From Planctomycetota bacterium (lineage in GTDB: Bacteria > Planctomycetota > OFTM77), in the NCBI GenBank assembly GCA_029260795.1, contig JAJDCO010000112.1, forward strand, positions 88,576 through 152,575: a DNA stretch of 64,000 bases. Reading direction: 5' to 3'. Both the position numbers and the translations under genes were made by a program. Shown here piece after piece: positions 42,202-51,486 of the stretch; the first letter of the stretch is position 1, and every line of letters starts with the position of its first letter. The notes beneath the pieces are model-generated. The model was not told the DNA's origin and ran no database searches. It saw only the letters and a list, made by a program, of their open reading frames with translations.

Positions 42202-45200
42202 CTACCCCTCCACCAACGCCTCGATCTCGTCGAGCAATCGCGCGACGCCCGCGTCCTTCTTCACGACCTCGCGGCTGCGGCTCATTCGCGCGAAGCGCCG
42301 GGCGGCGTCGGCCTCCGCTTTCCCGGCCTCCAAACGCAGGATCCATCGCAACACCTCGCGACGCAGCGCCGGGTCGGACGACGCGGGAACGTCGATCGCG
42401 TCGAGCACGTCGTGAGCCTTCTCCGTCTCCCCTAATCGCCAGGCCGCGACGGCCGCAGCGACTCGGAACGTCGCCTGAACGGGATGATCACGCAACAGCC
42501 CCTGCAGGCGATCGCGCGCCCGCTCGTAGGCGTCCTGGTCTTGACCCGGCGCCGACACTGCCGTCCACGCGGTCTCGTAGTCCGTCCAGTCCCCTGCCAT
42601 CCGGTCGGCCGCCTCGAGGAGCGCGGGCCAATCCTCTCGCCCCTGCAACGCCTCGAACCGACGATCGCTCTCCAACATCTCGCGAGCCACACCGCCGACT
42701 TCGACACTTCGATGGAGCCACACCATCGCCTGCTCGAGAGCCGCTTCACGCTCCCTTCCCTCCCCGAGGGCGGCAGCGCGCACGAGAAAGTCCGCCGTCA
42801 TGAGCTGCTCTCCCGATCGATCGCGATAGTTGTTCCCGAGATGCTCTGCTTCGCGGCGCGCCGCGTCCGCTTCGCCGTCGGCGAGGAGGAGCTCGATCAA
42901 GAGCCACTCGTGCTGGGCGGCGATGAAGCGGAAGCTCGGATTCGTCGGCTCGGCCTCGGTAGCTTCTCGCCAGTACGTCAACGGCTGGGCGAGCGCTTCG
43001 CGGGCGCTCCTCCAGCGCCCGCGCGTATAGTCGAGCCACGCGAGGCGGTATTGCGCCTGAACCAGGAGCTGGTAGCTATCGCCGTCGTCGGGCGCCTGGT
43101 CGACCAGCCCTTCGGCCAGAGAGAGTGCTTCGCGATACACGGGCTCGGCGCGCTCGGGATCTCCACCGGCCTCATAGGTGAGCCCGAGGTCATCGAGGAT
43201 CGCGGCTCGTAGACGGCGATAGTCGGCGTGTTCCGGATTCCGCTCGACCAGTCGGGCGACGTCGTCCAAGGCCGCGGAGAGCTCTCGCTCGGCCCGGGCG
43301 AGATCGCTCGCGTCCCGTGAGATGCGCCCGATGTTCTGGCGCGCGGTGGCGCGGTCCTCGACGAAGCCTTCGACCTCCGGCCGCTCCTCGATCAACGTCG
43401 ACATCAGCCCGCTCACACGCTCGTAGTCGGCGATCACGGACTCCCCGTCCCCCGCCCACTCGCTCATGCGCGCTCGATTGTTGATCGCCGCCGCGAGCTG
43501 GCGACGGTAGTGCGGGCTCGCCGGGAAGGCAGTGACGATGTCATCCAGCAGCTCGATGGCGCGGTCGAACTGAACGCGGGCCTCCACGTAGCGATCCTGA
43601 TCTTCGAGCGCACCGGCGAGCCCGGTCGCCGTCGTCGCGAGATCGATGCGGGCCTCGTACCAATCGGGTCGGTCGGCACAGATCTGCTCACGCAGCCCCA
43701 GCGCTCGGCGTCGACTCTTCTCCGCTTCGACGAGATCCCCACTCTCGCTCGCCGTGAATCCAAGCTGGTCGTGCGTGTCGGCGAGCACCTTGCGACCGCG
43801 GTCATCGAGGAGCCCCTCGGCGTGAAGCGGCGTGAGGATCTCCCACGCCCGGCGAAGCGACTCCTGAGCGCGCGAGAGCTCGCCCTGGTTCGAGAGCAGG
43901 GAGCCATGGGTCTCCCACGAGATCGCCCGGTCGACCGCGAACGTCTCCCATCGACTCTGCTCGCCGACGCTCTCGACTCGCCGCACGAGCGCCTCGGCCG
44001 CCTCGCGGGCTTCGCGGTCTCGTCGCATCTCGGAGAGGATGGCCGTCCGGATCTGGAGCTCCTCACAAGCCGCGCGCTCACCCTCGGCCGTCAGCTCCGC
44101 GGACTGAGGCAGCTCCGCCAGATGCGATCGCGTCGCCCGACAAGCCGCGAGGGCTTCCTCGTCGCGACGCAGTTGCGTCAACAATCCGGCGATGGCGAGC
44201 TGGGTGCGGGCGAGGTCGATTCGAAGGTGAGGGTCGTCGCGGGCTTCGTCCTCCGTCAGCAAGTCGCGATAGTGCGCGAGCGCTCGCTCGAGCACGCGTC
44301 GGCGAATCTCCTCGGATTGCGGCTCGTTGCGCAGGCCCAGGTGCCCGACCTCGTACAGCAGCTCCTCGATCGCTGCGCGCGTGCGACCGTAGTGTCGCTG
44401 GGCTCGAGCGCTCTGAGCCTCGGCATCGGCGAGAGCGTCCTTGAGCTGGGTGTTCGCATCGTCGAGGTCGAGGCGAGCCGCGTGCTGCTGCCACGCGAAC
44501 CCGCTCGTGCCGATGGCGATCGCCGCGGCGAGGACCGTGCCGCCGACGCTCAAAGTCGGATGACGCTGCACCCATCGACGCGCGCGCAAGGAGGCGCTCG
44601 GGCGACGGGCCGCGATCGGACGGTGCTGCAGCACCCGCTCGAGATCTTCGGCCATCGCGATTGCCGACGGGTAGCGGCGCGACGGATCCGGATCCATCGC
44701 CGTCAAGCAGACCGTCTCGGCCTCCCAGCTCACACGCGCATTGGTCTCGCGCAGCGAGGACGGGTGCCCCGAGACGATGCGCTGACGAAGCGCTTGCGCA
44801 GTCTTGGCACGGAAAGGCAGATCGAGCGCGAGGAGCTCGTAGAGCGTCACGCCGAGCGCGTACACGTCGGTGCGCGCGTCGAGGCGATCCATGCTGCCTT
44901 CGATCTGCTCGGGCGACATATACGCCAGTGAGCCTGGCTGCGAGCCCGTCTGGGTGATGCGGGCCGCCTCGGCATGGCTCGCCAGGCCGAAGTCGAGCAA
45001 CAGCACTCGCCCCTCGAGCGTCAGCATCACGTTCGACGGCTTGACGTCGCGGTGCAGAATGCCGCGCGCGTGCACATGCTCGAGTGCCTCGGCGACGCGC
45101 CGAACGATGCGCAAGCAGGTCTCGGTCCATCCGCCACTGAAGAGCTCGTCGACGCGCGCTTCGGGTCGACCGACGCGGGTCGCGAGAATCGAGGCGAGGT

Positions 45201-45822
45201 CTCGCCCCGACAGGCTCGCCGGGTCGCGGTCTCCCAGGTCGGCGATGAGCTCGGCCAGGGTCGCGCCGGGCACCCACTCCATCGCGAAGTACGGAAGCCC
45301 TCGCTCCGAGCCGACGGCATAGATCGGCACGATCCCCGGATGCTGCGCGCGTGCGATCGCCTCGATCTCGCGCGAGAAGCGAAGCCGCGCTTGCGGGAAG
45401 TAGAGCTGGTCGGGTCGGATCAGCTTGAGCGCGACCTGACGTTGGAGGCTCTCCTGCTCGGCGAGGTAGACGACACCCATGCCGCCTCCGCCCAGGCGAC
45501 GCAGCAGTCGGAAGTCACCGAGCCGTTCGGGAAAGGCCGCTTCGTGCGACGGCGTCTCGGCGAACCCGATGCCTTGCAGTGCCTTCAGCGAGGCGCGGAT
45601 CTCCTCGGCATGCTCGGGATGCTCTGAGCAGATGTCGTCGATGGCCGAGTCGCCCTCGACGAACACGCGCGCCAAGCATTCGGCGACGAGGGCCTCGACC
45701 GGATCGGGCTGCGTCTCCTGATCCGAGTCCGAGGGCAGTCGAAAGCTCGGATCGAGATTCGGCGGCGTCCGGCGGCCTCCGTCACTCGAGTCTTCGAAGG
45801 GACTGTTCTCCGCATCTGGCAT
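42202..45822 (-). CDS. Ser/Thr protein kinase with C-terminal TPR-like repeats
   Basis: A 1206-residue membrane kinase. Residues 40-100 hold an N-terminal segment (LVAECLARVFVEGDSAIDD) typical of planctomycete kinases. The Hanks kinase domain (about 105-430) has GGGGMGVVYLAE, the Lys in VALKLIRPDQL, HRDVKPSNVML, DFGLASHAEA and MSPEQIEGSMDRLDARTDVYALG, all intact. One transmembrane helix (LSVGGTVLAAAIAIGTSGFAW, about 457-477) leads to roughly 700 residues of helical TPR-like repeats (for example ALGLREQICADRPDWYEARI). Start at 45822 (MPDAENSPFEDSS) is set by GGAAGG. Substrates and ligands are unknown. It is divergent from the BlaI operon. Confidence 0.9.
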   Translation of the reverse strand: MPDAENSPFEDSSDGGRRTPPNLDPSFRLPSDSDQETQPDPVEALVAECLARVFVEGDSAIDDICSEHPEHAEEIRASLKALQGIGFAETPSHEAAFPERLGDFRLLRRLGGGGMGVVYLAEQESLQRQVALKLIRPDQLYFPQARLRFSREIEAIARAQHPGIVPIYAVGSERGLPYFAMEWVPGATLAELIADLGDRDPASLSGRDLASILATRVGRPEARVDELFSGGWTETCLRIVRRVAEALEHVHARGILHRDVKPSNVMLTLEGRVLLLDFGLASHAEAARITQTGSQPGSLAYMSPEQIEGSMDRLDARTDVYALGVTLYELLALDLPFRAKTAQALRQRIVSGHPSSLRETNARVSWEAETVCLTAMDPDPSRRYPSAIAMAEDLERVLQHRPIAARRPSASLRARRWVQRHPTLSVGGTVLAAAIAIGTSGFAWQQHAARLDLDDANTQLKDALADAEAQSARAQRHYGRTRAAIEELLYEVGHLGLRNEPQSEEIRRRVLERALAHYRDLLTEDEARDDPHLRIDLARTQLAIAGLLTQLRRDEEALAACRATRSHLAELPQSAELTAEGERAACEELQIRTAILSEMRRDREAREAAEALVRRVESVGEQSRWETFAVDRAISWETHGSLLSNQGELSRAQESLRRAWEILTPLHAEGLLDDRGRKVLADTHDQLGFTASESGDLVEAEKSRRRALGLREQICADRPDWYEARIDLATTATGLAGALEDQDRYVEARVQFDRAIELLDDIVTAFPASPHYRRQLAAAINNRARMSEWAGDGESVIADYERVSGLMSTLIEERPEVEGFVEDRATARQNIGRISRDASDLARAERELSAALDDVARLVERNPEHADYRRLRAAILDDLGLTYEAGGDPERAEPVYREALSLAEGLVDQAPDDGDSYQLLVQAQYRLAWLDYTRGRWRSAREALAQPLTYWREATEAEPTNPSFRFIAAQHEWLLIELLLADGEADAARREAEHLGNNYRDRSGEQLMTADFLVRAAALGEGREREAALEQAMVWLHRSVEVGGVAREMLESDRRFEALQGREDWPALLEAADRMAGDWTDYETAWTAVSAPGQDQDAYERARDRLQGLLRDHPVQATFRVAAAVAAWRLGETEKAHDVLDAIDVPASSDPALRREVLRWILRLEAGKAEADAARRFARMSRSREVVKKDAGVARLLDEIEALVEG

Positions 45823-45987
45823 CTGGGACCTTCCAAGGCCGTGCCTGGTGACGCGCGACACGATAGCAAATCGTCGCGGCGGGTCGATCCGCGGCTCGCT
45901 CCGCTCGCGGTTCCGCGAGCATGGGACCGCTCCGGTCGACCGCTCACGCCGCGCGCGGTTCTCGGGGCCACTTCGCCATCTTTTCCC

Positions 45988-46041
45988 TTGCGCTCGGTCA
46001 TCTACCTCGGTAGTACTACCTGAGTAGAACTACCTGGGTAG
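45988..46041 (+). promoter_or_regulatory. Promoter with three phased BlaI-type operators
   Basis: TTGCGC (45988) and TAGTAC (46011) with 17 bases between form a promoter. Across its -10 and beyond lie three 12-bp palindromes: CTACCTCGGTAG (46002-46013), CTACCTGAGTAG (46016-46027) and CTACCTGGGTAG (46030-46041). Their starts are exactly 14 bases apart. The CTAC...GTAG core is the half-site pattern of BlaI/MecI repressors, and the next gene is a BlaI homologue, so this is probably autoregulation. Confidence 0.8.
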
Positions 46042-46054
46042 TAGAGGAGCTTCG

Positions 46055-46435
46055 ATGAAGCGCAAGCGCGATCTCCGGCTCGGCGATCTTCAGCTCGCCA
46101 TCTTGCAGGCCTTGTGGGACGAGGGCGAGGCGACGGTGACTCAAGTGCAAAAGTCGTTGGCCACCTCGCACGCGTACACGACCGTGGCCACCATGCTCCA
46201 GAAGATGGAGACCCGCGGCCTCGTGCACCACCGCGCCGAAGGCCGGCGCTTCGTCTACCGCGCGGCGGTCGAAGCCGAACACGTCACGGACACCATGGTC
46301 GACGACCTGGTCCATCGGCTCTTCGGCGGTAGCCTCGAAGCGATGATGACGCACTTGCTCGAGTCTCGTCAGGTGAGTCGTGACGAGCTGGATCGTTTGG
46401 AGGAGCTGCTCGAGGCGAGGAGGAAGAAGCGATGA
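46055..46435 (+). CDS. BlaI/MecI/CopY-type repressor
   Basis: A 126-residue winged-helix repressor (LRLGDLQLAILQALWDEGEAT, then TTVATMLQKMETRGLVHHRAEGRRFVYRA), with a dimerisation tail (VDDLVHRLFGGSLEAMMTHLL). Proteolytic inactivation is the known way BlaI is released from operators, and the next gene encodes an M56 metallopeptidase that fits this role. It starts 13 bases after three operators, with AGGAG as ribosome site, and its stop overlaps the M56 start (ATGA). There is no beta-lactamase gene nearby, so the regulon is not antibiotic resistance in an obvious sense. Confidence 0.95.
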   Translation: MKRKRDLRLGDLQLAILQALWDEGEATVTQVQKSLATSHAYTTVATMLQKMETRGLVHHRAEGRRFVYRAAVEAEHVTDTMVDDLVHRLFGGSLEAMMTHLLESRQVSRDELDRLEELLEARRKKR

Positions 46436-49287
46436 TGCCTTCCCTCCTGCCCTCCCTGATCGCCTTGACGGGTGGAATGGCCATCGCCGCCATGCTCGCC
46501 GAGCTCATCCAGCGATGGACGAAGAAGGCCAGCTGGCACCGGGCTGCTTGGCACGCCTGTCTGATCGTGACCCTGCTGGTCTCCGTCGCCGAGCTCACGG
46601 GCGTCGGCTCGTACCTGGCCCATCGGACGACCGCCCAGACGAGAGCCGAGGCGACCGCACCCCGGACGCCCGTGGCGGACCCGCTCCAGAGACCTGCCCG
46701 CCGCTCACCGACCGTTCCCGTGATCCGTGCCCCGTATCCGGAGTCGGCTCACGACCTGCGTCCCCCCTCCAGTCCTCGACTGGAAAGTGCACGGGTCGCG
46801 GCGCCGGCGCGGCTCGACTCGGTTCCGGCCGCGACTCTCACGCCCGTGGAGCCGAGCCTGACGGCTTGGGTCCTCATCGGAGCCTGGATCCTGGGCGCGC
46901 TCTTGTTGACGGTGCACCTGGTGGCTCGACATGTCCTCCTCATGATTCGGATTCGAAGGGATGCGAGCGACGTCTCAGCAACGCTCGAGCACGAGGTGGC
47001 CGCCGCCGCCCAAGATCTCGGACTACGACGACCGGTCCGAGCTCGATCGCTGCCTCGTCTTCACGGTCCCGCGACCTCGGGCTTGATGCGGGCTTCCCTT
47101 TGGCTGCCGCGGGACTTCGAGAGCTCCTTCTCACTCGAGGAGCGTCGGGCGATCCTGCTGCATGAGGTCTCGCACATCGCGGGACACGATCCGCTCTGGC
47201 GAGGCCTGGCGGATCTGCTGCGCGCTTGGTTGTGGTGGCACCCGTTGACTTGGTGGCTGCACCATCGGGCCCGCCACGCGGCCGAGAACGCTGCTGACGA
47301 GGCGAGCCTCTTGATGCCGGATGGTCCGAGCATCCTGGCCGGATGCTTGGTGCGCCTGGGCCGCCGGTTGACGGATCCGGTGATCGCGATCGGCTCGCGG
47401 GTGATCGGCCCCGGCTACCGATCCGCTCTCGGGCGACGCGTCCTTCGCTTGATCGGCCTTCCCTCGAGCAGCTCCCACGGGCGGCGCGCTTCCCGCGCCC
47501 TTCGGTGGACTTGGCTTCCCCTCCTGTGCATCGCACTCCTGACCTCGGGCACCGCCCGCAACCAACTCGGAGAGGATTCGACCATGACGAATTGGAGCTC
47601 GACCTGGCGTCACTCGTTCGCCGGCTGGCTCGTCGCTCTCGCGACGGCCCCCGCGGTGGCAGCACAGGAAACCGTGCCCTCCGAAGGCCCTGCCAAGCCA
47701 GCGGCTCAGGAAGAGAATCCCCCCCAGGAGAAACGAGCGGACGTGCTGGAGTCACTCCGTGCGTTGGGATACGCGCGGCAAGCCCCACGTGAGGCGGGTG
47801 CACGAGAGCGCGTCCCTCGCCAGCTGAGGGAGCTATCGGAGCTCGGGTATCTCGGGCGAACCTCGGATCAAGACTCGAAGGAGAAGCTCGACCCGGGCGA
47901 GCTCCAAGCGCTCTCCGAGCTGGGATACCTCGGTCGAACGCAGGACGAGGATCCCGGGCCAGCCGTGGACCCCGCGAACCGGCACGTCCTCTCGCAGCTC
48001 GGATACGTCGGCGCCTCCCAGCGCGAGACCGTCGAGTCCGTCGAGCAAGCGATGCAGAAGATCCTGGCGAAGTTCTACTTCGAGGACCTTTTCGGAGAGG
48101 CTCCCGACAAATGCCTCGACGTGGCGGATCTCATCGCCGTCGCGGGCTCCCACGACAATCTGAAGACGCTGATCGAAGCGAATGTTCTGAGAGGTTCCGA
48201 GGACAACATCTTGCTCTACGGTAGCTGGGTGGTCTGCGGTGGCTCGGAGGAGTATCAGAGCCAGCTCGAGGAGTTCTTGACCGATCTGTCGCGATTCGCG
48301 GACAGGGAGCCCGACGATCCTCGCGACCTTCCCGCCGGATCGCAGCAGAGCTTCTTCGACGTCCATGATCTCCTGTCCGAGGGCGACGATGAAGAAGAGC
48401 TGGCTCAGTTGATTCGCCTTCACTTGAAGCGGCTCATTCCAGGCGAGCCGATCCAGGTACGGGTTCAGTCCCGAACGATCATCGTCCGAGCCAGCCCGAC
48501 AGCGATCGAGACGGCGAGTCGACTCTTGACCGAGCTGCGAGCGGCGCTCCTGACGCGAAAGTGGAGTCCGACCGAGGGTCCGAAAGCACCGCTCGGCCGC
48601 TACAATGAAGCACTGCTGCTCGCGTATCGGGAGCTGGGCACCCAGGCTCATTTGAGCAGCCGGGTCGGAGAGCTTGGTGCGGGCGACTCGAAGTCGCGAC
48701 GCGGCGTGCTGCTCGAGATTCGATTCATCGATCGAGCCGGCGACCAAGCCGGTCCCACACCCTTCGAGACGCTAGACGGGAACGCGTTGGCAGCGCTCCA
48801 AGACTGGGACCGTGAGTTCAACGGCGGCTCGTCCCGTCGCGTCGTTGCCGTCGTCTCGATCGACCAGACGATCGAAGTGAACTACCTCTCGCAGATTCCC
48901 TACATCAGCAAGTTCGATGTGGAGCGAAACGAAGACGTGGTCATCGCCGACCCGGTCATCGACACGATTCACGACGGGCTCGTGCTGTCGATCACGCCTC
49001 GTGCCATCGATGCGAACGATGCCACGCGCCTCGACTTCGTGCTCAACGTGCAGAAGGTCACCGAGCTGCGCGAGGAGCAGAGAGAGCTCATCCCCGGGAC
49101 ATCGCCCGTGACGATTCAGGTTCCGACCTTGACCAGCCGAGAGCTGTCGAGCACGGCCACGACCGAGGCGGGCGTGTTGATTCGCGTCTCCGCTCCCGTC
49201 GATTCACGCGAAAACACCCCCGAGCTCATCCTCGTTCGCATCGTCCCCCTCGACGAGAACGGCACCATCGTCATCGATGCCAAGTAA
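46432..49287 (+). CDS. M56 (BlaR1-type) peptidase fused to LGYLG repeats and a secretin-like domain
   Basis: A 951-residue membrane protein. The M56 part (1-370) has N-terminal hydrophobic helices, the zinc site HEVSH at residues 244-248 (ILLHEVSHIAGHDPLWRG), and AENAADEASLL with the third ligand. Further hydrophobic segments occur near 360 and 400. In place of a penicillin-binding sensor, residues about 440-530 hold four repeats: SLRALGYARQ, LSELGYLGRT (twice) and LSQLGYVGAS. A segment of about 140 residues and a secretin-like C-terminal domain (VLLEIRFIDRA, DPVIDTIHDGLVLSITPRA, VTIQVPTLTSRELSSTATTE) follow. The sensing part is therefore different from BlaR1. The HEVSH peptidase probably cuts BlaI. 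Confidence 0.85.
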   Translation: MMPSLLPSLIALTGGMAIAAMLAELIQRWTKKASWHRAAWHACLIVTLLVSVAELTGVGSYLAHRTTAQTRAEATAPRTPVADPLQRPARRSPTVPVIRAPYPESAHDLRPPSSPRLESARVAAPARLDSVPAATLTPVEPSLTAWVLIGAWILGALLLTVHLVARHVLLMIRIRRDASDVSATLEHEVAAAAQDLGLRRPVRARSLPRLHGPATSGLMRASLWLPRDFESSFSLEERRAILLHEVSHIAGHDPLWRGLADLLRAWLWWHPLTWWLHHRARHAAENAADEASLLMPDGPSILAGCLVRLGRRLTDPVIAIGSRVIGPGYRSALGRRVLRLIGLPSSSSHGRRASRALRWTWLPLLCIALLTSGTARNQLGEDSTMTNWSSTWRHSFAGWLVALATAPAVAAQETVPSEGPAKPAAQEENPPQEKRADVLESLRALGYARQAPREAGARERVPRQLRELSELGYLGRTSDQDSKEKLDPGELQALSELGYLGRTQDEDPGPAVDPANRHVLSQLGYVGASQRETVESVEQAMQKILAKFYFEDLFGEAPDKCLDVADLIAVAGSHDNLKTLIEANVLRGSEDNILLYGSWVVCGGSEEYQSQLEEFLTDLSRFADREPDDPRDLPAGSQQSFFDVHDLLSEGDDEEELAQLIRLHLKRLIPGEPIQVRVQSRTIIVRASPTAIETASRLLTELRAALLTRKWSPTEGPKAPLGRYNEALLLAYRELGTQAHLSSRVGELGAGDSKSRRGVLLEIRFIDRAGDQAGPTPFETLDGNALAALQDWDREFNGGSSRRVVAVVSIDQTIEVNYLSQIPYISKFDVERNEDVVIADPVIDTIHDGLVLSITPRAIDANDATRLDFVLNVQKVTELREEQRELIPGTSPVTIQVPTLTSRELSSTATTEAGVLIRVSAPVDSRENTPELILVRIVPLDENGTIVIDAK

Positions 49288-49304
49288 GGACGGCCGAGAC
49301 CTTC

Positions 49305-49339
49305 CGACGCCGGTGACGGGAGATCCGTCACCCGCGTCG
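49305..49339. terminator. Shared hairpin between convergent genes
   Basis: GGTGACGG-GAGAT-CCGTCACC (8 bp) is extended by CGACGC/GCGTCG outside a one-base mismatch on each side. It lies between the M56 gene stop (49287) and the MocR stop (49369) and can stop transcription from both directions, although no T-run is present. Confidence 0.6.
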
Positions 49340-49368
49340 AAAGCTCGAGTGATCCGTTCGGGCCGCCC

Positions 49369-50853
49369 CTAGATGATCGACAGGCTCTCCAAGACGCTTC
49401 GCAGCTCCTTCACGGCTCGCCGCATCCTCGGCTCGTCGATTCCAGCGTAGCCGAGGAGCAAGCCTCCCCGCCGGGATCGCCGGAGACGGAACATCGACAG
49501 TGGCAAAGTCGTGAGGCCACGCACGGCGGCGGCTTCGGCGACGACTCGATCGTCGATGCCGGGTGGTAGCCAGCCGATCACATGAAGTCCGGCCTCTTGA
49601 TGTCCGAGCTCGATCCAAGGGGAGAGCTCCCGGGCCACGTGCTCGCGAAGGGCCTCGAGCCGCACGCCATACAAGCGCCGCATGCGTCGCACGTGCCGCG
49701 CGAAGTGCCCTTGCTCCAGAAAGTCCGCCAGCAGGGCTTGGACCAAGGTCGGCGCGTGCTCGCCCGCCACGACGCGCGCCTTGGAGAAGGCCTCCACCAA
49801 GTCGGACGGCACGACCAGGAACCCCAGCCGCAACGCCGGCGCCAACGTCTTCGAGAACGTGCCCAGGTAGAGCACGCGTCCCTCGTCATCGAGGCTGCTC
49901 AGAGCGGGAAGAGGCGCTCCCGAGTACCGAAACTCGCTGTCGTAGTCGTCCTCGAGGATCCAGGCTCCGGCTCGGCGAGCGATCTCCAGCAGCTCGAGGC
50001 GTCGAGCGGCGCTCAGTGAGCCGCCGAGCGGGAACTGATTGGACGGCGTCACGGAGATGAGCCGCGGAGGCACTCGTCGACCGCGCGTCGAGACTCGCAT
50101 CCCTTCCCCGTCGACCGGGACCGGCACCAGCCGCGCGCCGGCCGCCAAGAAGGCATGCCGCGCGCCTCGATATCCCGGGTCCTCGACCCAGACGGGATCG
50201 CCTTCGTCGAGCAGGACGCGCGCCACCAGGTCCAACCCCTGCTGCGAGCCTTCTACGATGAGGACGCGACCAGGCTCACACCGAATGCCCCGGGCCCGCT
50301 CCAAGTACCGCGCTACAGCTCGCCGAAGCCCTTCATGCCCGAGTGAGCTGCCGTAGGTCCACAGCTCCGAGGAGGGTTGTCGGAGACGATGGGCGGCGAG
50401 CCGAGCCAAGATGCGGTGGGGCAATTGATCGAGGGCCGGCACACCGGGCACGAAGGGGCGCGGCGGCTCGAGCCTCTCGACGACGTGTATGGGCAGACGT
50501 TCCAGGCGCCGGCCTCGTCGAGACAAGCGGCGTCGCGCACTGCGTTGTTTCCCGGGGCTCGATCGGGGCCGTCGGCTGCCGAGATCCCCGGGAAGCGACT
50601 CGACGACGAAGGTCCCGGATCCCCCTCGACCCTCGAGATAGCCCTCGGCGGCGAGCTGCTCGATGGCTTGAAGCACGGTGTTGCGCGAGACGTCGAGGTC
50701 GATGGCCAACGCGCGCGTCGACGGAAGGCGAGCGCCCGGTGTCAGGACGCCTCGCAGGATCGCGTCGAGGAGGGCGGCATAGAGCTGACGGTGCAGCGGC
50801 GCTTCGCCTCGTCGGTCGAGCGTGCAGGTGAAGAGCCAGTCGGATGCTGCCAT
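49369..50853 (-). CDS. MocR/PdxR-type regulator (GntR fused to aminotransferase)
   Basis: A 494-residue regulator. The N-terminal GntR winged helix (LHRQLYAALLDAILRGVL, PGARLPSTRALAIDLDVSRNT, residues 20-70) is joined to a class I aminotransferase fold with PLP sites: EGSQQGLDLVARVLLDEGD, DPGYRGAR, EDDYDSEFRY, and the PLP Lys in GTFSKTLAPALRLGF. MocR regulators usually sense PLP or an amino compound and act on a divergent gene. Here that gene is the small secreted protein at 50959. The ATG at 50853 is chosen for family length; an upstream in-frame ATG or GTG is possible. No PLP-biosynthesis gene is adjacent. Confidence 0.9.
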   Translation of the reverse strand: MAASDWLFTCTLDRRGEAPLHRQLYAALLDAILRGVLTPGARLPSTRALAIDLDVSRNTVLQAIEQLAAEGYLEGRGGSGTFVVESLPGDLGSRRPRSSPGKQRSARRRLSRRGRRLERLPIHVVERLEPPRPFVPGVPALDQLPHRILARLAAHRLRQPSSELWTYGSSLGHEGLRRAVARYLERARGIRCEPGRVLIVEGSQQGLDLVARVLLDEGDPVWVEDPGYRGARHAFLAAGARLVPVPVDGEGMRVSTRGRRVPPRLISVTPSNQFPLGGSLSAARRLELLEIARRAGAWILEDDYDSEFRYSGAPLPALSSLDDEGRVLYLGTFSKTLAPALRLGFLVVPSDLVEAFSKARVVAGEHAPTLVQALLADFLEQGHFARHVRRMRRLYGVRLEALREHVARELSPWIELGHQEAGLHVIGWLPPGIDDRVVAEAAAVRGLTTLPLSMFRLRRSRRGGLLLGYAGIDEPRMRRAVKELRSVLESLSII

Positions 50854-50958
50854 GCAATTGGTACCCTCGAGAATCCAGTAAGTGGATCTTGTGAGCATAC
50901 CACTCGAAGCTAGACTCGGGAGCGGTCTCGCCGGACGCCCTCGAAAAGGAGCCTTGCC

Positions 50959-51486
50959 ATGCGTCACTCGCTCATCTTGCTGGTCGGAGTCGGACTCGTT
51001 CTCGGTTGGACAGCTTTGGCTCAAGACGCGGACTCGCTCATCGGTCAGAAGAAGAAGCCCTGCACGATTGCCGAGCATCGACAGTTCGACTTCTGGATCG
51101 GCGAGTGGGACGTCTTCGACCGCGCCGGCAACCAGATCGGCACCAACCGCATCGAGGCCAAGCTCGGAGGCTGCGTGCTGCACGAGCATTGGAAGGCCCA
51201 AGGCGGCGGCAGCGTCGGTGAGAGCTTCAACATCTACGACGGCACGCGCGGTGTTTGGCATCAGACTTGGGTCGACAACCAAGGCACGTTGCTGATGCTG
51301 GAAGGTCGCCTGAAGGAGGGCGCGATGGTGCTCGAAGGCAAGACCCAGAACGCGACCGGCCACACGCTCCACCGCGTCACCTGGACACCGAACGCCGATG
51401 GCAGTGTTCGTCAGCACTGGCAGTCTTCCCAGGACGGTGGCACGAGCTGGAGCACGGCCTTCGACGGCAAGTACGTGCGTCGCTGA
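50959..51486 (+). CDS. Secreted DUF1579-like lipocalin-fold protein
   Basis: A 175-residue exported protein. The signal peptide is HSLILLVGVGLVLGWTALA (residues 3-21), with AAGGAG upstream. The mature part has the pattern FDFWIGEWDVFD, LGGCVLHEHW, GVWHQTWVDNQGTLLMLEG and VTWTPNADGSVRQHWQSS. This is a small antiparallel barrel seen in DUF1579-like and nitrobindin-like families. One Cys (GGCVLHE) is conserved in this group. Function unknown; the divergent MocR regulator is a likely controller. The 278-base gap that follows holds only a doubled GATTCGTCGGGG. Confidence 0.75.
   Translation: MRHSLILLVGVGLVLGWTALAQDADSLIGQKKKPCTIAEHRQFDFWIGEWDVFDRAGNQIGTNRIEAKLGGCVLHEHWKAQGGGSVGESFNIYDGTRGVWHQTWVDNQGTLLMLEGRLKEGAMVLEGKTQNATGHTLHRVTWTPNADGSVRQHWQSSQDGGTSWSTAFDGKYVRR

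Noticed and set aside
41696..42803. Overlapping long plus-strand frames through the 152-bp tandem repeat
   Set aside because: The repeat length is not a multiple of three, so each unit is read in another frame. The peptide is Arg/Pro/Ser-rich noise, and the frames overlap genuine minus-strand genes.
45823..46001. A beta-lactamase or resistance role for the BlaI operon
   Set aside because: No beta-lactamase or penicillin-binding domain is present nearby, and the M56 protein lacks the BlaR1 sensor.
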